A stretch of 64,000 bases of DNA from Methylobacterium organophilum (GCF_022179465.1 NZ_BPQV01000005.1:1-64000), one strand, 5' to 3'. Counted from the first letter of the stretch, positions 46,563-56,309 are shown. Made by a program: numbers and translations. Notes: generated from the letters alone by a model not told the origin.

Positions 46563-46598
46563 CCACCCGCCCTCTCGCCGAAGGCAGAGGGCGGGTGG
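46563..46598. repeat. Long hairpin, possible dispersed intergenic repeat or terminator
   Basis: A perfect 13-bp stem (46563-46575 with 46586-46598), CCACCCGCCCTCT against its complement, encloses a loop that itself pairs GCC-GAA-GGC. Only TTT follows, so termination is weak. The C-rich and purine-rich arms resemble dispersed hairpin repeats found between genes in many high-GC proteobacteria. Confidence 0.6.
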
Positions 46599-46816
46599 TT
46601 TCCGGGTGCGATCGCAACGGGCGGTGCCCCTCGGCGCACAAGGCCAGGCCCACCCGTCACCGTGTCCAGACACAACTCTTGCGAGATATTATAAATCAAA
46701 CGCAATTATTAAGGGAAACAACGTTACGATTCTACATTGTACTCTGCGGCAAATTTAAGTGGTTCTTAGATAAGCCCTTGCAAACAGAGGTCACCGCATC
46801 AGCAAAGCGACCTCCC

Positions 46817-48814
46817 ATGAATCTCGGCATACGCTCGCGCCTCTACGCCGGTTTCGGCAGCCTCATGGTGATCGCCGTCGGGCTCGGCGGCTTCGCGCAG
46901 CATCAGCTCGGCAGCGTCGTGAGCCAGTACGACGAGCGCAGCCGCCTCGAGGGGGTCGCCCGCTCCATCTTCACCGTGAACAGCCTTACGGCCCGGCTCA
47001 TCGCACAGACGGAGGATTACTGGTCCTCGCCCAAGCCGGAGCGGCTCGCCGAGCTGGAAAAGACCCGGCAATCCCTGGAAGACGTCAGCGCGAATCTCGC
47101 AGCGACGGCCGTGTCGCAGGAACGACTGCGGATCTATGTCCAGCTGCGTGACAGCGCCCACGAGCTCAAGGGCGAGGTCCAGCGTCTCGGGACCGCCGGC
47201 TCCACCATCCTCGACGCGAAGAACAAGCTCTTCACGGGCGGTGACGAGTTGACCCGGGCCACCGGCGCGCTCCTGACCGAGATGCGCGCCCGCGGCAGCG
47301 ATGCCCAGATCGGGCAGGCCGCAGCAGCGGAGAGCGCCGTGCTGCTCGTCCGGGTCGCGAACTGGCGCTTCCTCGCGACCCAGGATCCGAAGGGGCCGGC
47401 CACCTTCGCCGCCAATATCGGCAAGGCCGAAGGCGCCCTGAAGGCGCTGCGCGGCCTCGATCCGGACGGCGATTTCGCGCAGCCGATCAAGACCGTCGAA
47501 CAGGCCCTCGCCGGCTACGCCGCCGCGTTCCGGGCGACCACCGCGGCCCTGGGCGAGAGCCAGGCCGTGTACGATACGGGCATCACGCCGCGCACGACGG
47601 CGATCACGGAAGCCGGAGCGTCCGTGCGCGACAACATCCAGAACGCGGTGGAAGCGATCGCGACGGAGACGACCGCGCAGGTGGGCACCGCCCGCACCGT
47701 GCAGCTCGGCCTGATCGCCGTTGCCCTGGCTCTCGGCGCCGCCCTGGCCTTCCTGATCGCCCGCAGCATCATCGGCCCCGTCGCCGGCATGACCGCCGCC
47801 ATGAAGCGCCTGGCCGCCGGTGACAACGCCGTCGACGTCCCCTCCCGCGACGCCGTCGACGAGATGGGCGAGATGGCCCAGGCCGTGGAAGTGTTCCGGC
47901 AGAACGCCATCGCCCGGGTCGAACTCGAAGCCGCTCAGGTCGCCGAGCAATCCGCCCGCCAGCGCCGCGCCGACCGGGTCGACCAGCTCGTGAAGACCTT
48001 CCAGCAGCGCGTCGCCGGATCCCTGGAGATCGTCACCGCCGCCGCCACGGAGCTCGATGCCACCGCCCGCTCCATGACCCAGGTCGCCGACGACACCAAC
48101 AGCCAGGCCGTCGCCTCCAGCGCCGCCGCCGAGCAGACCGCCGTCAACGTCCAGACCGTGGCCGCCGCCTCCGAGGAGATGGTCTCCTCCCTGCAGGAGA
48201 TCGAGCGGCAGGTGATCCGCAGCAACGACGTCGCCAACCACGCCGCCCACGAGGCCGAGATCACCAACGCCGCCATGGTCAGCCTCGGCGCCGCCGCGGA
48301 GCAGATCGGCGCCGCCGTGACCACGATCTCGGCCATCGCCGGCCAGACCAACCTGCTCGCCCTGAACGCCACGATCGAGGCGGCCCGGGCCGGCGAGGCG
48401 GGCCGGGGCTTCGCGGTGGTGGCCGCCGAGGTCAAGGAACTCGCCGGCCAGACCGCCCGGGCGACCAGCGAGATCGGCGACCAGATCGCGGCGATCCAGG
48501 CCACCACCGGCCAGGCCGCCACCGCGATCCAGCAGATCGGCCGCACCATCGCGACCATGAAGGAGATCAGCGAGGCGGTCGCGGCCACGGTGACCGAGCA
48601 GGCCGCCGCGACCAACGAGATCTCGCGCAATGCCGGCGAGGCCGCCCGCGGGACCCAGGACGTCTCGGCCATCGTCGCCCGGGTGCTCGCCGCCTCGGGC
48701 GAGACCGGCAGCGCCGCGACCCAGGTGCTCGGTGCCGCCGCCGAGCTCGCCACGCAGTCCCTCACCGTCAAGCGCGAGGTCGACGGCTTCCTGCGCGACA
48801 TCCAGGCCGCGTGA
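46817..48814 (+). CDS. Methyl-accepting chemotaxis protein
   Basis: A 665-residue chemoreceptor. The first membrane helix is at about 9-30 ([18 protein letters not shown]), the periplasmic ligand domain at about 31-290 is helical, the second helix at about 297-316 ([17 protein letters not shown]), then HAMP ([20 protein letters not shown]). The C-terminal signalling domain has [20 protein letters not shown] and [19 protein letters not shown]. No CheB/CheR pentapeptide is evident at the end. The ligand is unknown. Its upstream region is AT-rich (46678-46800). Confidence 0.93.
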   Translation: MNLGIRSRLYAGFGSLMVIAVGLGGFAQHQLGSVVSQYDERSRLEGVARSIFTVNSLTARLIAQTEDYWSSPKPERLAELEKTRQSLEDVSANLAATAVSQERLRIYVQLRDSAHELKGEVQRLGTAGSTILDAKNKLFTGGDELTRATGALLTEMRARGSDAQIGQAAAAESAVLLVRVANWRFLATQDPKGPATFAANIGKAEGALKALRGLDPDGDFAQPIKTVEQALAGYAAAFRATTAALGESQAVYDTGITPRTTAITEAGASVRDNIQNAVEAIATETTAQVGTARTVQLGLIAVALALGAALAFLIARSIIGPVAGMTAAMKRLAAGDNAVDVPSRDAVDEMGEMAQAVEVFRQNAIARVELEAAQVAEQSARQRRADRVDQLVKTFQQRVAGSLEIVTAAATELDATARSMTQVADDTNSQAVASSAAAEQTAVNVQTVAAASEEMVSSLQEIERQVIRSNDVANHAAHEAEITNAAMVSLGAAAEQIGAAVTTISAIAGQTNLLALNATIEAARAGEAGRGFAVVAAEVKELAGQTARATSEIGDQIAAIQATTGQAATAIQQIGRTIATMKEISEAVAATVTEQAAATNEISRNAGEAARGTQDVSAIVARVLAASGETGSAATQVLGAAAELATQSLTVKREVDGFLRDIQAA

Positions 48815-48888
48815 GGCGAGGGAAACCCGCCGCCTCGAAGACCGGGAACGCCCGCCCGATTGCCCCAGGTGGTCGGGCGCCGCGGCTC

Positions 48889-49488
48889 TCAGCCGAGATC
48901 CAGCGCCTGTGCCATCGCCAGATCCTCGGGCGTGTTGAGGTTGAGGAAGGGATCGACCGGATCGACCGGCCAGGAGGCCACCGCCGCCTCGTGACGGGCG
49001 ATGAAGCCGCCGACCCGGCGCTCGCCAGCATCCAGGTAGCGCCGCAGGTCGCCCCGGAGCGAGACGGGCCAGAGGGCGATCGTGTGGTGCCGCCGCTCGC
49101 CCGAAGCCGCCAGCGCGATGCCGCCCTCGGGACGCACCGCTTGCAGCCGCGCGACGAGGTCCCCCGGCAGAAGGGGGGCGTCACCCGACACGCTGACGAT
49201 CTCGAAAATCCCTTGCGCGGCGGCCTGCTCCAGCCCCGCCAGGATGCCCGCAAGCGGCCCGAGCCGGCCCGGCAGCGGGTCAGGCAGGATCGCCCCCGGA
49301 AACCCGGCGAACCGCCCCGCCTCGCCATGGACGCTGAGGGCCAGTCCCGCGCCGCATTGCGGCCCGAGCCGCGCACAGATGCGTTCGAGCAGGGTGAGGC
49401 CGCCGAGCCGCAGCAGGGGCTTGTCGCCCCCGCCCATCCGCCGCGCCTGGCCGCCGGCCAGGATCAGGCCCAGCACCGGCGGGGCCAC
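48889..49488 (-). CDS. mobA: Molybdenum cofactor guanylyltransferase
   Basis: A 199-residue nucleotidyltransferase that adds GMP to molybdopterin. LILAGGQARRMGGGDKPLL is the nucleotide motif, DPLPGRLGPLAGILAGLE follows, and VSVSGDAPLLPGDLV carries the metal Asp. Start GTG at 49488, 7 bp after the mrp gene on the same strand, so a shared transcript is likely. It serves bis-MGD enzymes such as formate dehydrogenase. Confidence 0.9.
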   Translation of the reverse strand: MAPPVLGLILAGGQARRMGGGDKPLLRLGGLTLLERICARLGPQCGAGLALSVHGEAGRFAGFPGAILPDPLPGRLGPLAGILAGLEQAAAQGIFEIVSVSGDAPLLPGDLVARLQAVRPEGGIALAASGERRHHTIALWPVSLRGDLRRYLDAGERRVGGFIARHEAAVASWPVDPVDPFLNLNTPEDLAMAQALDLG

Positions 49489-49495
49489 GCGCGCC

Positions 49496-50626
49496 TCACT
49501 CGATGACGATGCGCGGCGCCGCCCGGGTGGCGGAGGCGCCGGTCAGGTTGGACCAGAGCTTGGCCGCGATCGCGCGATAGACCTTGGCATGCGGCCCGTC
49601 CGGATCCGTCGCCACGACGGGACGGCCCGCATCCGAGGTCTCGCGGATCGTCATGTCGAGGGGCACCTCGCCGAGGAAGGGCACGTCGAGGCGCTGGGCC
49701 TCGAGCCGGGCGCCGCCATGGCCGAAGATGTGGGAGGTGTGGCCGCAATTCGGGCAGACGAAGGTCGCCATGTTCTCGATCACGCCGAGGATCGGCACCG
49801 AGACCTTGCGGAACATCGCCACGCCCCGGCGGGCATCGATCAGGGCGAGATCCTGCGGCGTCGAGACGATGACCGAGCCTGAGAGCGGCGTCGCCTGAGC
49901 CATGGTGAGCTGGGCGTCGCCCGTGCCCGGGGGCATGTCCACCACGAGCACGTCGAGCTCGCCCCAGGCGACCTCGCGCAGCATCTGGGTGATCGCCGAC
50001 TGCACCATCGGCCCGCGCCAGATCATCGCCGTGTCGGCATCGATCAGGAAGCCGATGGACATCACTTTGAGGCCGAAGCCGGTGAGCGGCTCGAGCAGCT
50101 TGTCCTCGATCACCCGGGGCTTGCCACCGATGCCGAGCAGCTTCGGCATGGAGGGCCCGTAGATATCGGCGTCGAGCAGGCCGACCTTCAGCCCCTGCGC
50201 GTGCAACGCCAGGGCGAGATTGCAGGCGGTGGTCGACTTGCCGACGCCGCCCTTGCCGGAAGCGACCGCGATGATGTGGCGCACGCCGGGCAGGGCCGGG
50301 CCGGAAGGGCGCGGGGGCTGCGGGGCGCCGGGGCCGCCCGATCGCCGCGGGGCCTGGGGCGCCGGAGCGTTCGGCCCGCGCTCCGACGTGAGACTCGCGA
50401 AGACGCCGGAGACGCCGGGCAGCGCCAGCACCCGCCCCTCGGCCTGGCGGCGGATCGGCTCGAAGCGCGGGGCCTCGCTCGGATCGACCAGGATCGAGAA
50501 CATCACGCGGTTGGTCGGGTCGACCACCACCTGCGAGAGACGGCCGGAGCCGGGCAGGGAGGTGCCACCCGCATCGACCGCGACGCCTTCGAGCGCCTTG
50601 ATCACGTCGTCGCGGCTGATCGCCAA
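49496..50626 (-). CDS. mrp: Mrp/ApbC Fe-S cluster carrier ATPase
   Basis: A 376-residue P-loop protein. N-terminal MIP18-like domain (about 1-90), a Pro-rich linker (NAPAPQAPRRSGGPGAPQPP), then IIAVASGKGGVGKSTTACN and DADIYGPSMPKLLG. VCPNCGHTSHIFG carries the CxxC that binds the cluster. It delivers 4Fe-4S clusters to client enzymes. The start is TTG at 50626, supported by GGAGAAG upstream; no ATG fits. mobA follows. Confidence 0.92.
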   Translation of the reverse strand: MAISRDDVIKALEGVAVDAGGTSLPGSGRLSQVVVDPTNRVMFSILVDPSEAPRFEPIRRQAEGRVLALPGVSGVFASLTSERGPNAPAPQAPRRSGGPGAPQPPRPSGPALPGVRHIIAVASGKGGVGKSTTACNLALALHAQGLKVGLLDADIYGPSMPKLLGIGGKPRVIEDKLLEPLTGFGLKVMSIGFLIDADTAMIWRGPMVQSAITQMLREVAWGELDVLVVDMPPGTGDAQLTMAQATPLSGSVIVSTPQDLALIDARRGVAMFRKVSVPILGVIENMATFVCPNCGHTSHIFGHGGARLEAQRLDVPFLGEVPLDMTIRETSDAGRPVVATDPDGPHAKVYRAIAAKLWSNLTGASATRAAPRIVIE

Positions 50627-50765
50627 GGTACTTCTCCAACGGGCACGGGCCGGGAGCGCCCGGCCGGGTCATCCCCTGCATGTAACCAAGCGGTCCCAGA
50701 ACACCAGACCCCCGACCCCAGAGCCGTCGGCCCTCGGCGCGGCGGCGGCCGGTGGGACGCCCGGC

Positions 50766-51071
50766 TCAGCGCCGCGGTCCGGGCGGGATCGCCACGAGGT
50801 TGCAGACCTCCATCCGCCCCCGCACCAGCGAGCCGTCCCCGCGCCGGTAGGAGCCGTTGCGGACATGGCGGCAGCCGGGCGGGCCGGGCAACCTCCGCAC
50901 CCGGGCGATATGCACGCTGCGAGAGCGGCGGTTCGCGACATCGTGGCCGCCGATGCGCACGCCCTGCCCGTAGCGCACCTCTGCGAGGGCCGGCGCTGGC
51001 CCCAGGACGAGGCCAATCCCCACAAGGCACTGCGGGATGAGGCAGCGCAGCCGCGACCCTCTGCCGCCCAT
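50766..51071 (-). CDS. Small secreted Arg-rich hypothetical protein
   Basis: A 101-residue protein with a signal peptide (about residues 1-30, GIGLVLGPAPALA). The mature part is very basic (NRRSRSVHIARVRRLPG) with two Cys. GAGGGAG sits 6 bases before the ATG, supporting the start. No family is recognised. It is divergent from the stress-protein gene. Confidence 0.6.
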   Translation of the reverse strand: MGGRGSRLRCLIPQCLVGIGLVLGPAPALAEVRYGQGVRIGGHDVANRRSRSVHIARVRRLPGPPGCRHVRNGSYRRGDGSLVRGRMEVCNLVAIPPGPRR

Positions 51072-51221
51072 CGATTCTCCCTCCCGTATCGCCCACCCCT
51101 CGGCGGGGGCTGAACCAAGCCCCGCCTCGCCCGTTGTCGGGACGACTTCGGGGCAAGGCGCGCGAACGCGCCGCCGCGCCCGACTTCGGCAAAGTCACGC
51201 GACGCGCAGGAGACCGCTTTC

Positions 51222-51725
51222 ATGCATCAGGGCAACCACCGCGACCACGAGGGCGCGAAGAAGCTGTTCGAGCTGATCAAGGACGTGAAGATCGCGATGA
51301 TGACCACCGCCGATCCCGACGGCACGCTCAACAGCCGCCCGATGTGGAACAACGAGGCCGACGAGAACGGCGACCTGTGGTTCTTCACCAAGCTGCACTC
51401 GCCCAAGACGGCCGAGATCAGCCGCGACAACCAGATCAACCTGTCCTACGCGGATCCCTCCAGCCAGAACTACGTCTCGGTGGCGGGCAAGGCCGAGATC
51501 GTGAAGGACCGGGCCACCATCGACGCGAAGTGGCAGGAGAGCCTGAAGACCTGGTTCCCCAAGGGCAAGGACGATCCCGAGGTGGCGCTGATCCGGGTCC
51601 ATCCGGAGAAGGGCGAGTACTGGGACAGCCCCAGCAGCACGATGGTCCACCTCTACGGCTACGTGAAAGCCACGCTCACCGGCGAGAGCCCCAAGACCGA
51701 GGTGAAGAAGGTCAATCTGGCCTGA
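51222..51725 (+). CDS. Pyridoxamine 5'-phosphate oxidase-like, general stress protein 26 family
   Basis: A 167-residue FMN-binding split-barrel protein. IAMMTTADPDGTLNSRPMW, LWFFTKLHSPKTAEI and VSVAGKAEIVKDRATIDAKW are typical of the general stress protein 26 group. The activity is unknown; flavin binding is inferred. It starts at ATG 51222 and ends 53 bp before a terminator that overlaps the convergent rhlE gene. Confidence 0.87.
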   Translation: MHQGNHRDHEGAKKLFELIKDVKIAMMTTADPDGTLNSRPMWNNEADENGDLWFFTKLHSPKTAEISRDNQINLSYADPSSQNYVSVAGKAEIVKDRATIDAKWQESLKTWFPKGKDDPEVALIRVHPEKGEYWDSPSSTMVHLYGYVKATLTGESPKTEVKKVNLA

Positions 51726-51779
51726 GGATCCGCACGCCGCCGCGTCGCGCGAAGCGCTTCAGCGGCGAGCGGTCACGAA

Positions 51780-51814
51780 GGGAAGGGAGCCTCGGAGGCT
51801 CACTTCCCTTTTTT
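51780..51814 (+). terminator. Terminator embedded in the end of rhlE
   Basis: GGGAAG-G-GAGCCT and AGGCTC-A-CTTCCC form a 12-bp stem (one mismatch) with loop CGG, followed by six T (51809-51814). The right arm coincides with the last codons and stop of the convergent rhlE gene (Lys-Gly-Lys-stop), so a protein C-terminus doubles as a terminator arm. Confidence 0.85.
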
Positions 51815-53269
51815 CATGCCGGTGGGGCGGAGCAGGAAGGCCGGGACATGGGCGCCGAGGCCGATCGGCGTGTCGCCGTCGTCCTCGTGATCGTGCCGGC
51901 GGCCGCGGGAGCGGTTCTCCGCCGGACGCGGCGGGCGATACCCGTCCCTGACCGCCTCGACCACGGCCGGCGTCTCGGGCTCGGCCTCGGGACGGCGGGC
52001 AGGCGCGCTGCCGCGACGGCCCCGGCTGGAGCGCGCGCCGCCGTTCTCGGTGCGGGCGGGGGCGCGCCCGCTCTCCCCGCGCCGGCCCCGGCTGCGGGTG
52101 CGGCTCTCCTCGACCTCCTCGGGCCCGTCGTCGGGCAGGGTCGACAGATCGCCCTCCATCCACGGGATCGGCTGGCCGATCAGCGTCTCGATCGCCGAGA
52201 GGGAGCGGGTATCGGCCCGGCTCACCAGGGTGAAGGCGTGGCCGGAGCGCCCGGCGCGGCCGGTGCGGCCGATCCGGTGGACGTAATCCTCCGGGTGATG
52301 CGGCACGTCGAAATTGAAGACGTGGCTCACCGCCGGGATGTCGAGGCCGCGGGCGGCGACGTCCGAGGCCACGAGCAGGGGCGTCTCGCCGGTGCGGAAG
52401 CCGTCGAGCGCGGCCATGCGCGCGCGCTGGTCCATGTCGCCATGGAGCGCGGCGGCGTTGAAGCCGTGGTTCGAGAGCGACTTCTGAAGCAGCGCGACAT
52501 CGCGCTTGCGGTTGCAGAAGATGATGCCGTTGTTCAGCTCCTCCGCGCCGCGGATGAGCTTGCGCAGGACCTTGCGCTTCTCGTGCCCCTCGGCGCGGCA
52601 CGCGACGAGCTTCTGGTCGATGGTCGTGGCGGCGGAAGCGGGCCGGGCCACCTCCACCCGCTGCGGGTTGTGCAGGAACATGTCCGCGAGCCGCTCGATC
52701 TCCGGCGGCATGGTCGCGGAGAAGAACAGCGTCTGACGCGTGAAGGGCACCATCTTCACGATGCGCTCGATGTCGGGGATGAAGCCCATGTCGAGCATCC
52801 GGTCGGCCTCGTCGATGACGAGGAGCTCGACGCCGGTCAGCAGCAGCTTGCCGCGCTCGAAATGGTCGAGCAGGCGGCCCGGCGTCGCGATCAGCACGTC
52901 GGTGCCGCGGGTCAGCTTGGCGTCCTGGTCGGCGAAGGAAACGCCGCCGATGATGAGCGCCACGTTAAGCTTGTGGTTGCTGCCGTAGCGCTCGAAATTC
53001 TCCTCGACCTGCGCCGCGAGTTCGCGGGTCGGCTCCAGAATCAGCGTGCGCGGCATGCGGGCGCGGGCGCGACCCGCCTCCAGCATGGTCAGCATCGGCA
53101 GGGTGAAGGCCGCGGTCTTGCCGGTGCCGGTCTGCGCGATGCCCAGCACGTCGCGGCGTGCCAGGACGTGGGGAATCGCCTGCGCCTGGATCGGCGTGGG
53201 CTCGGTGTAGCCGGCTGCGGCGACGGCCTGGAGGACCTTGTCGCTCAGTCCGAGATCGGCGAAAGACAT
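51800..53269 (-). CDS. rhlE: DEAD-box RNA helicase, RhlE type
   Basis: A 489-residue helicase. Core about 1-370: AQTGTGKTAA (motif I), PTRELA, TPGR, DEADRML (II), SATMPP (III), ASDVAARGLDIP (V) and HRIGRTGRAGRSG (VI). The C-terminal 110 residues are Arg, Gly and Glu-rich (RTRSRGRRGESGRAP, SRGRRGSAPARRPE), an RNA-binding tail. It remodels RNA in ribosome assembly or decay. Its last codons form part of a terminator on the opposite strand. Confidence 0.95.
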   Translation of the reverse strand: MSFADLGLSDKVLQAVAAAGYTEPTPIQAQAIPHVLARRDVLGIAQTGTGKTAAFTLPMLTMLEAGRARARMPRTLILEPTRELAAQVEENFERYGSNHKLNVALIIGGVSFADQDAKLTRGTDVLIATPGRLLDHFERGKLLLTGVELLVIDEADRMLDMGFIPDIERIVKMVPFTRQTLFFSATMPPEIERLADMFLHNPQRVEVARPASAATTIDQKLVACRAEGHEKRKVLRKLIRGAEELNNGIIFCNRKRDVALLQKSLSNHGFNAAALHGDMDQRARMAALDGFRTGETPLLVASDVAARGLDIPAVSHVFNFDVPHHPEDYVHRIGRTGRAGRSGHAFTLVSRADTRSLSAIETLIGQPIPWMEGDLSTLPDDGPEEVEESRTRSRGRRGESGRAPARTENGGARSSRGRRGSAPARRPEAEPETPAVVEAVRDGYRPPRPAENRSRGRRHDHEDDGDTPIGLGAHVPAFLLRPTGMKKGK

Positions 53270-53436
53270 GCTGCGTCAGAAACCGTTGCGCGCGGGAGAG
53301 TCGGTCGACCGGGCGGGAGCGATCGCGGCAACGGCCCTATGGCCGGGTGGCGTTGCGCCGACCGACCGCGCGTGCGAATGCGCGCGACACTTGCGGGCGC
53401 AATATCAATTTGTCAATCGGCGCTTCGGCGCGGGGC

Positions 53437-53703
53437 TCAGCGCAAGCCCGGCGAACCGGACTTCGGCAGGGCGCAGGGATCGAGGGCGGCCCTCCCCACG
53501 ATCGAACCGGTGACCTCCGGATCGAAGGCACCCGCCCGCGACGCGGCCGAGCGCGCCATGTAGTGGGTCGCCCCCACGGAGACGAGCCCGACGACGAGCA
53601 CCACCTTCACCGCCCAGCGCAGGAGCAGCGGGGAACGGATCTCTTCGGAGGAGGTCACGGGCGGCGGGCCTTCGGAGCATCGGTGGCGGGCAGGACCGAT
53701 CAT
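53437..53703 (-). CDS. Small single-span membrane protein
   Basis: An 88-residue protein with one membrane segment (LLLRWAVKVVLVVGLVSVGATHYM) and a short tail AFDPEVTGSIVGRAALDP. The ATG at 53703 is one start; GTG at 53658 would remove 15 residues and is more consistent with the short polar N-terminus. The function is unknown. It is on the same strand as rhlE, 168 bp upstream. Confidence 0.5.
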   Translation of the reverse strand: MIGPARHRCSEGPPPVTSSEEIRSPLLLRWAVKVVLVVGLVSVGATHYMARSAASRAGAFDPEVTGSIVGRAALDPCALPKSGSPGLR

Positions 53704-54044
53704 CCGCGATCTTAGTTAACAAGCCGGCACGGACCTGCAGGTGACTTAAGAATACGTCAGGAAAGTATAGCTCTCGCCTCCCAACCGTCGCAGCGAGTCC
53801 TGTTTCGAGCCAGGTTCGTGAATTTCAATTCACCGGAACGGGCAGATCCGACCTCGTCGGAACCACACTTGTTAGTGCGCTGGAGCACATCCGGTAGAGG
53901 GCTTCACTCACGCCCGCGTAACCTTCACCTTTCGTTGACGGGTTGCTGCGCATCTGATGGTCTTGTTGCAGGAAAGCGACAGACCCTGGGCGCCCCCTGG
54001 GGATACAAGCTGCTCCGGCTCAAGCCAAACCAGGACCTTCAAGA
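53704..54044. other. AT-enriched promoter region of the outer-membrane barrel gene
   Basis: About 340 bp without a convincing gene. 53720-53790 is notably AT-rich, and TTGACG at 53935-53940 is a possible -35 element, but a convincing -10 at the right distance is not evident. A long leader for the abundant outer-membrane protein that follows is likely. Short frames here have no ribosome binding site. Confidence 0.4.
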
Positions 54045-54929
54045 ATGAAGAACATTCTCCTCACCTCGACCGTGCTGGTCGGCCTCACCGCCGCCGCCTC
54101 CGCTGCCGACCTGCCCCGCCGCGCGGCTCCCCCGCCGGTCTTCACCCCGGTTCCGGTCTTCACCTGGACGGGCTTCTACGCGGGTTTCAACGCCGGCTAC
54201 GGCTTCGGCACCCGTGACGACCGCAGCCCGACCGTCGTCGGCGTCCCGGCTTCCGCCGGCGTGTTCGCCAACAACGGCGTCCTGACCAACGGCGTCCTCG
54301 CCTTCAGCAACCGCAACAACAACGAAGGCTTCGTTGGCGGTGGTCAGATCGGCTACAACTATCAGTTCACCCCGGGCTCCGGCTTCGTCGTCGGCGTCGA
54401 GGCGGACGCCCAGTACGCCGATTTCGGCCGCAACCGGAACCGCTTCGCCTTCGCCTCGACCGGCACCATCATCCCGGGCACGCTCGTCTACAACCCGACC
54501 GGCCTGTCGGGCCTCGACTACTTCGGCACCGTCCGCGGTCGTCTCGGCTACGCCTTCGACCGCACCCTCGTCTACGCCACCGGCGGTTTCGCCTACGGCT
54601 CGGGCGGCGGCCGCGACTTCGGCACCGGCGTGTCCTCCGACGACTTCCAGACCGGCTGGGTCGCCGGCGGTGGCGTCGAGTACGCCCTCCCGACCGACTC
54701 CTTCCTGAACTTCTTCAAGTCGTCCGCCGTGACGCTGAAGGTGGAAGGTCTGTACGTGAACCTCGACCGCGGCTCCGGCCTGCGTGGCGCCTTCGCCACC
54801 AACGCCGCCGGCACCACGATCACGACCGCGAGCCCCGGTGTCGTGCTCGTCTCCGGCCCGACCAGCCGCTCCAACACCGAGTTCGCGGTCGTCCGCGCCG
54901 GCATCAACTACAAGTTCGGCTCGTACTAA
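54045..54929 (+). CDS. Outer-membrane beta-barrel protein (Omp25/RopB-like)
   Basis: A 294-residue porin-like barrel with a signal peptide (residues 1-20, TAAASAAD). WTGFYAGFNAGYGFGTRDD, then GGQIGYNYQF, VEADAQYAD, GRLGYAF and a C-terminal AGINYKFGSY ending in aromatic Tyr are typical of the Omp25/31 and RopB family. It is probably an abundant surface protein. A Pro-rich linker (RRAAPPPVFTPVPVFT) precedes the barrel. Codon use is strongly biased to C-ending codons, suggesting high expression. A strong terminator follows. Confidence 0.9.
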   Translation: MKNILLTSTVLVGLTAAASAADLPRRAAPPPVFTPVPVFTWTGFYAGFNAGYGFGTRDDRSPTVVGVPASAGVFANNGVLTNGVLAFSNRNNNEGFVGGGQIGYNYQFTPGSGFVVGVEADAQYADFGRNRNRFAFASTGTIIPGTLVYNPTGLSGLDYFGTVRGRLGYAFDRTLVYATGGFAYGSGGGRDFGTGVSSDDFQTGWVAGGGVEYALPTDSFLNFFKSSAVTLKVEGLYVNLDRGSGLRGAFATNAAGTTITTASPGVVLVSGPTSRSNTEFAVVRAGINYKFGSY

Positions 54930-54974
54930 GCCGAACCGTCCCGCGGAGCCGCCCGGCTTCGCGGGGCCTCCTCG

Positions 54975-55006
54975 AAAGCCCGGCATATCCTGCCGGGCTT
55001 TTTCGT
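54975..55006 (+). terminator. Strong intrinsic terminator after the barrel gene
   Basis: A perfect 11-bp stem (AAAGCCCGGCA, 54975-54985, with its complement at 54991-55001) and loop TATCC run into TTTTTC. Confidence 0.9.
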
Positions 55007-55126
55007 TTGCGCACCGCACGCCGAAGCGGGCATTTCTCGTGACCGCCGCGGATCCGGACGGTTAAGCTGCCGTTTACCCTGCAAACGGATTCTCCCCGGC
55101 ATCCGCTGCAGCGAACGAGGGCGTCC

Positions 55127-55471
55127 TTGCGCAGCCTGCTCCTTGCCGTCCTCGCCGGCGCCGCCCTCGGGCCGTCTTCCGCCTCCGCACAGGAACCGCT
55201 CTTCCTGCGCATCCGGCCCAATCCGGCCCCGGAGGCCGCCTCCGGCGGCGCAGACCGTTCGGATGCGGCGGTCGCCGCCGCGGCCCACGAGGCGGTCTGG
55301 GAGCGCGCCAATCGCCGCGCCCGCATCGCCATCGCCTCGGTCTGCACGGGCTGCCTGCCCCCGCCGCCGCGGGCGGTGCCTCCTGCCCCGGCACCCACGG
55401 AGGCCGCCGCGGCGGAGCCGCCCGCGGGCCCCTCCATCCGTACCATCGCCCAGAAAACAGGTGAGCCATGA
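55127..55471 (+). CDS. Secreted Pro/Ala-rich hypothetical protein
   Basis: A 114-residue protein with a signal peptide (residues 1-21, LGPSSASAQ) and a CxxC in SVCTGCLPPPP. The C-terminus is Ala- and Pro-rich. The start is TTG at 55127 with GAGGGC upstream. Its stop overlaps the next gene's ATG (ATGA), so translation is coupled. Confidence 0.6.
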   Translation: MRSLLLAVLAGAALGPSSASAQEPLFLRIRPNPAPEAASGGADRSDAAVAAAAHEAVWERANRRARIAIASVCTGCLPPPPRAVPPAPAPTEAAAAEPPAGPSIRTIAQKTGEP

Positions 55472-55872
55472 CCCAAGCGCACCCGACCACCGGCGCCACC
55501 GTCGATCCGGACTGCCCGGTCTCCCTCGAGCTCCTCGGTGAGGTCTACCGGGCGGACGAGTACGACCTGCCCTACATCCTGGAGAAGATCCCGCCGCTTA
55601 CCCGGGCCAAGCTCGCGGCCTATCTCTACGGCAAGAGCCACATGCACCAGCTCGGCCTCAAGGTGGCCCGGGCCTGCGAGCGCGACGACCTCGTCCGCGC
55701 CGTCGGCGAGATCGGCGCGGTGATCTATGGCCAGTCGCATCTCAAGCCGGCCCGCGAGCCGGAGACGCCCGCGCCGACGGCGGCCCGCGCCAAGCCGGGC
55801 GCGGCGCCGGGCCAAAAGAAGATCAGCCTCGGCGGCTCGGCCGCGAAGGGCCGCGGCTTCGACTTCGACTGA
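55468..55872 (+). CDS. Hypothetical cytosolic protein
   Basis: A 134-residue protein. The N-terminal 85 residues are ordered (LLGEVYRADEYDLPYILEKI, LTRAKLAAYLYGKSHMHQLGLKVARAC), the rest is basic and Pro-rich ending RGFDFD. I do not recognise the family. It overlaps the upstream secreted-protein gene by four bases. Confidence 0.65.
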   Translation: MTQAHPTTGATVDPDCPVSLELLGEVYRADEYDLPYILEKIPPLTRAKLAAYLYGKSHMHQLGLKVARACERDDLVRAVGEIGAVIYGQSHLKPAREPETPAPTAARAKPGAAPGQKKISLGGSAAKGRGFDFD

Positions 55873-56048
55873 ACCCGCCTCCGCGACGGCCTCTGGACCG
55901 CCGCCCGCCCCATCCGGGATGGGCGGCAGCCATGACTTTGGTACGGGAGCCATGCCCGTGCGTTCCTTCTATGTTGCACTGCAACCTCGGAACGCGGCAG
56001 AACCGCTCCGGTCAGACCCAGAAAAGATTCGCGCACGGAGCGGGCGGC

Positions 56049-56309
56049 ATGTTCGGACCCTGGTGGCAGCTCGGCATCGACACCACGATGCTGGCCTTCG
56101 AATCGCAGGCGGTGATCGGGATGCGGCTCGCCAAGCTCGCCGCCGGGGGCACCGCGGCGCAGGTCGAGGCGCAACGCATGGTGAGCGAGAAGATCCTGGC
56201 GGCCAGCGAGGCGGCCATGCTGATGGCCACCGGCGGCTCGACGCACAGCGTGGTCGCCGGCTATCGCCGCAAGGTCCGGGCGAACCGGCGCCGCCTGTCC
56301 CGGGGCTGA
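56049..56309 (+). CDS. Hypothetical helical protein, phasin-like
   Basis: An 86-residue protein. It reads MFGPWWQLGIDTTMLAFESQ then VIGMRLAKLAAGG and SEKILAASEAAML, an amphipathic helix, with a basic C-terminus. This resembles small phasin-like proteins of alphaproteobacteria; polyhydroxybutyrate granule binding is a guess. ACGGAG is upstream of the ATG. Confidence 0.6.
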   Translation: MFGPWWQLGIDTTMLAFESQAVIGMRLAKLAAGGTAAQVEAQRMVSEKILAASEAAMLMATGGSTHSVVAGYRRKVRANRRRLSRG

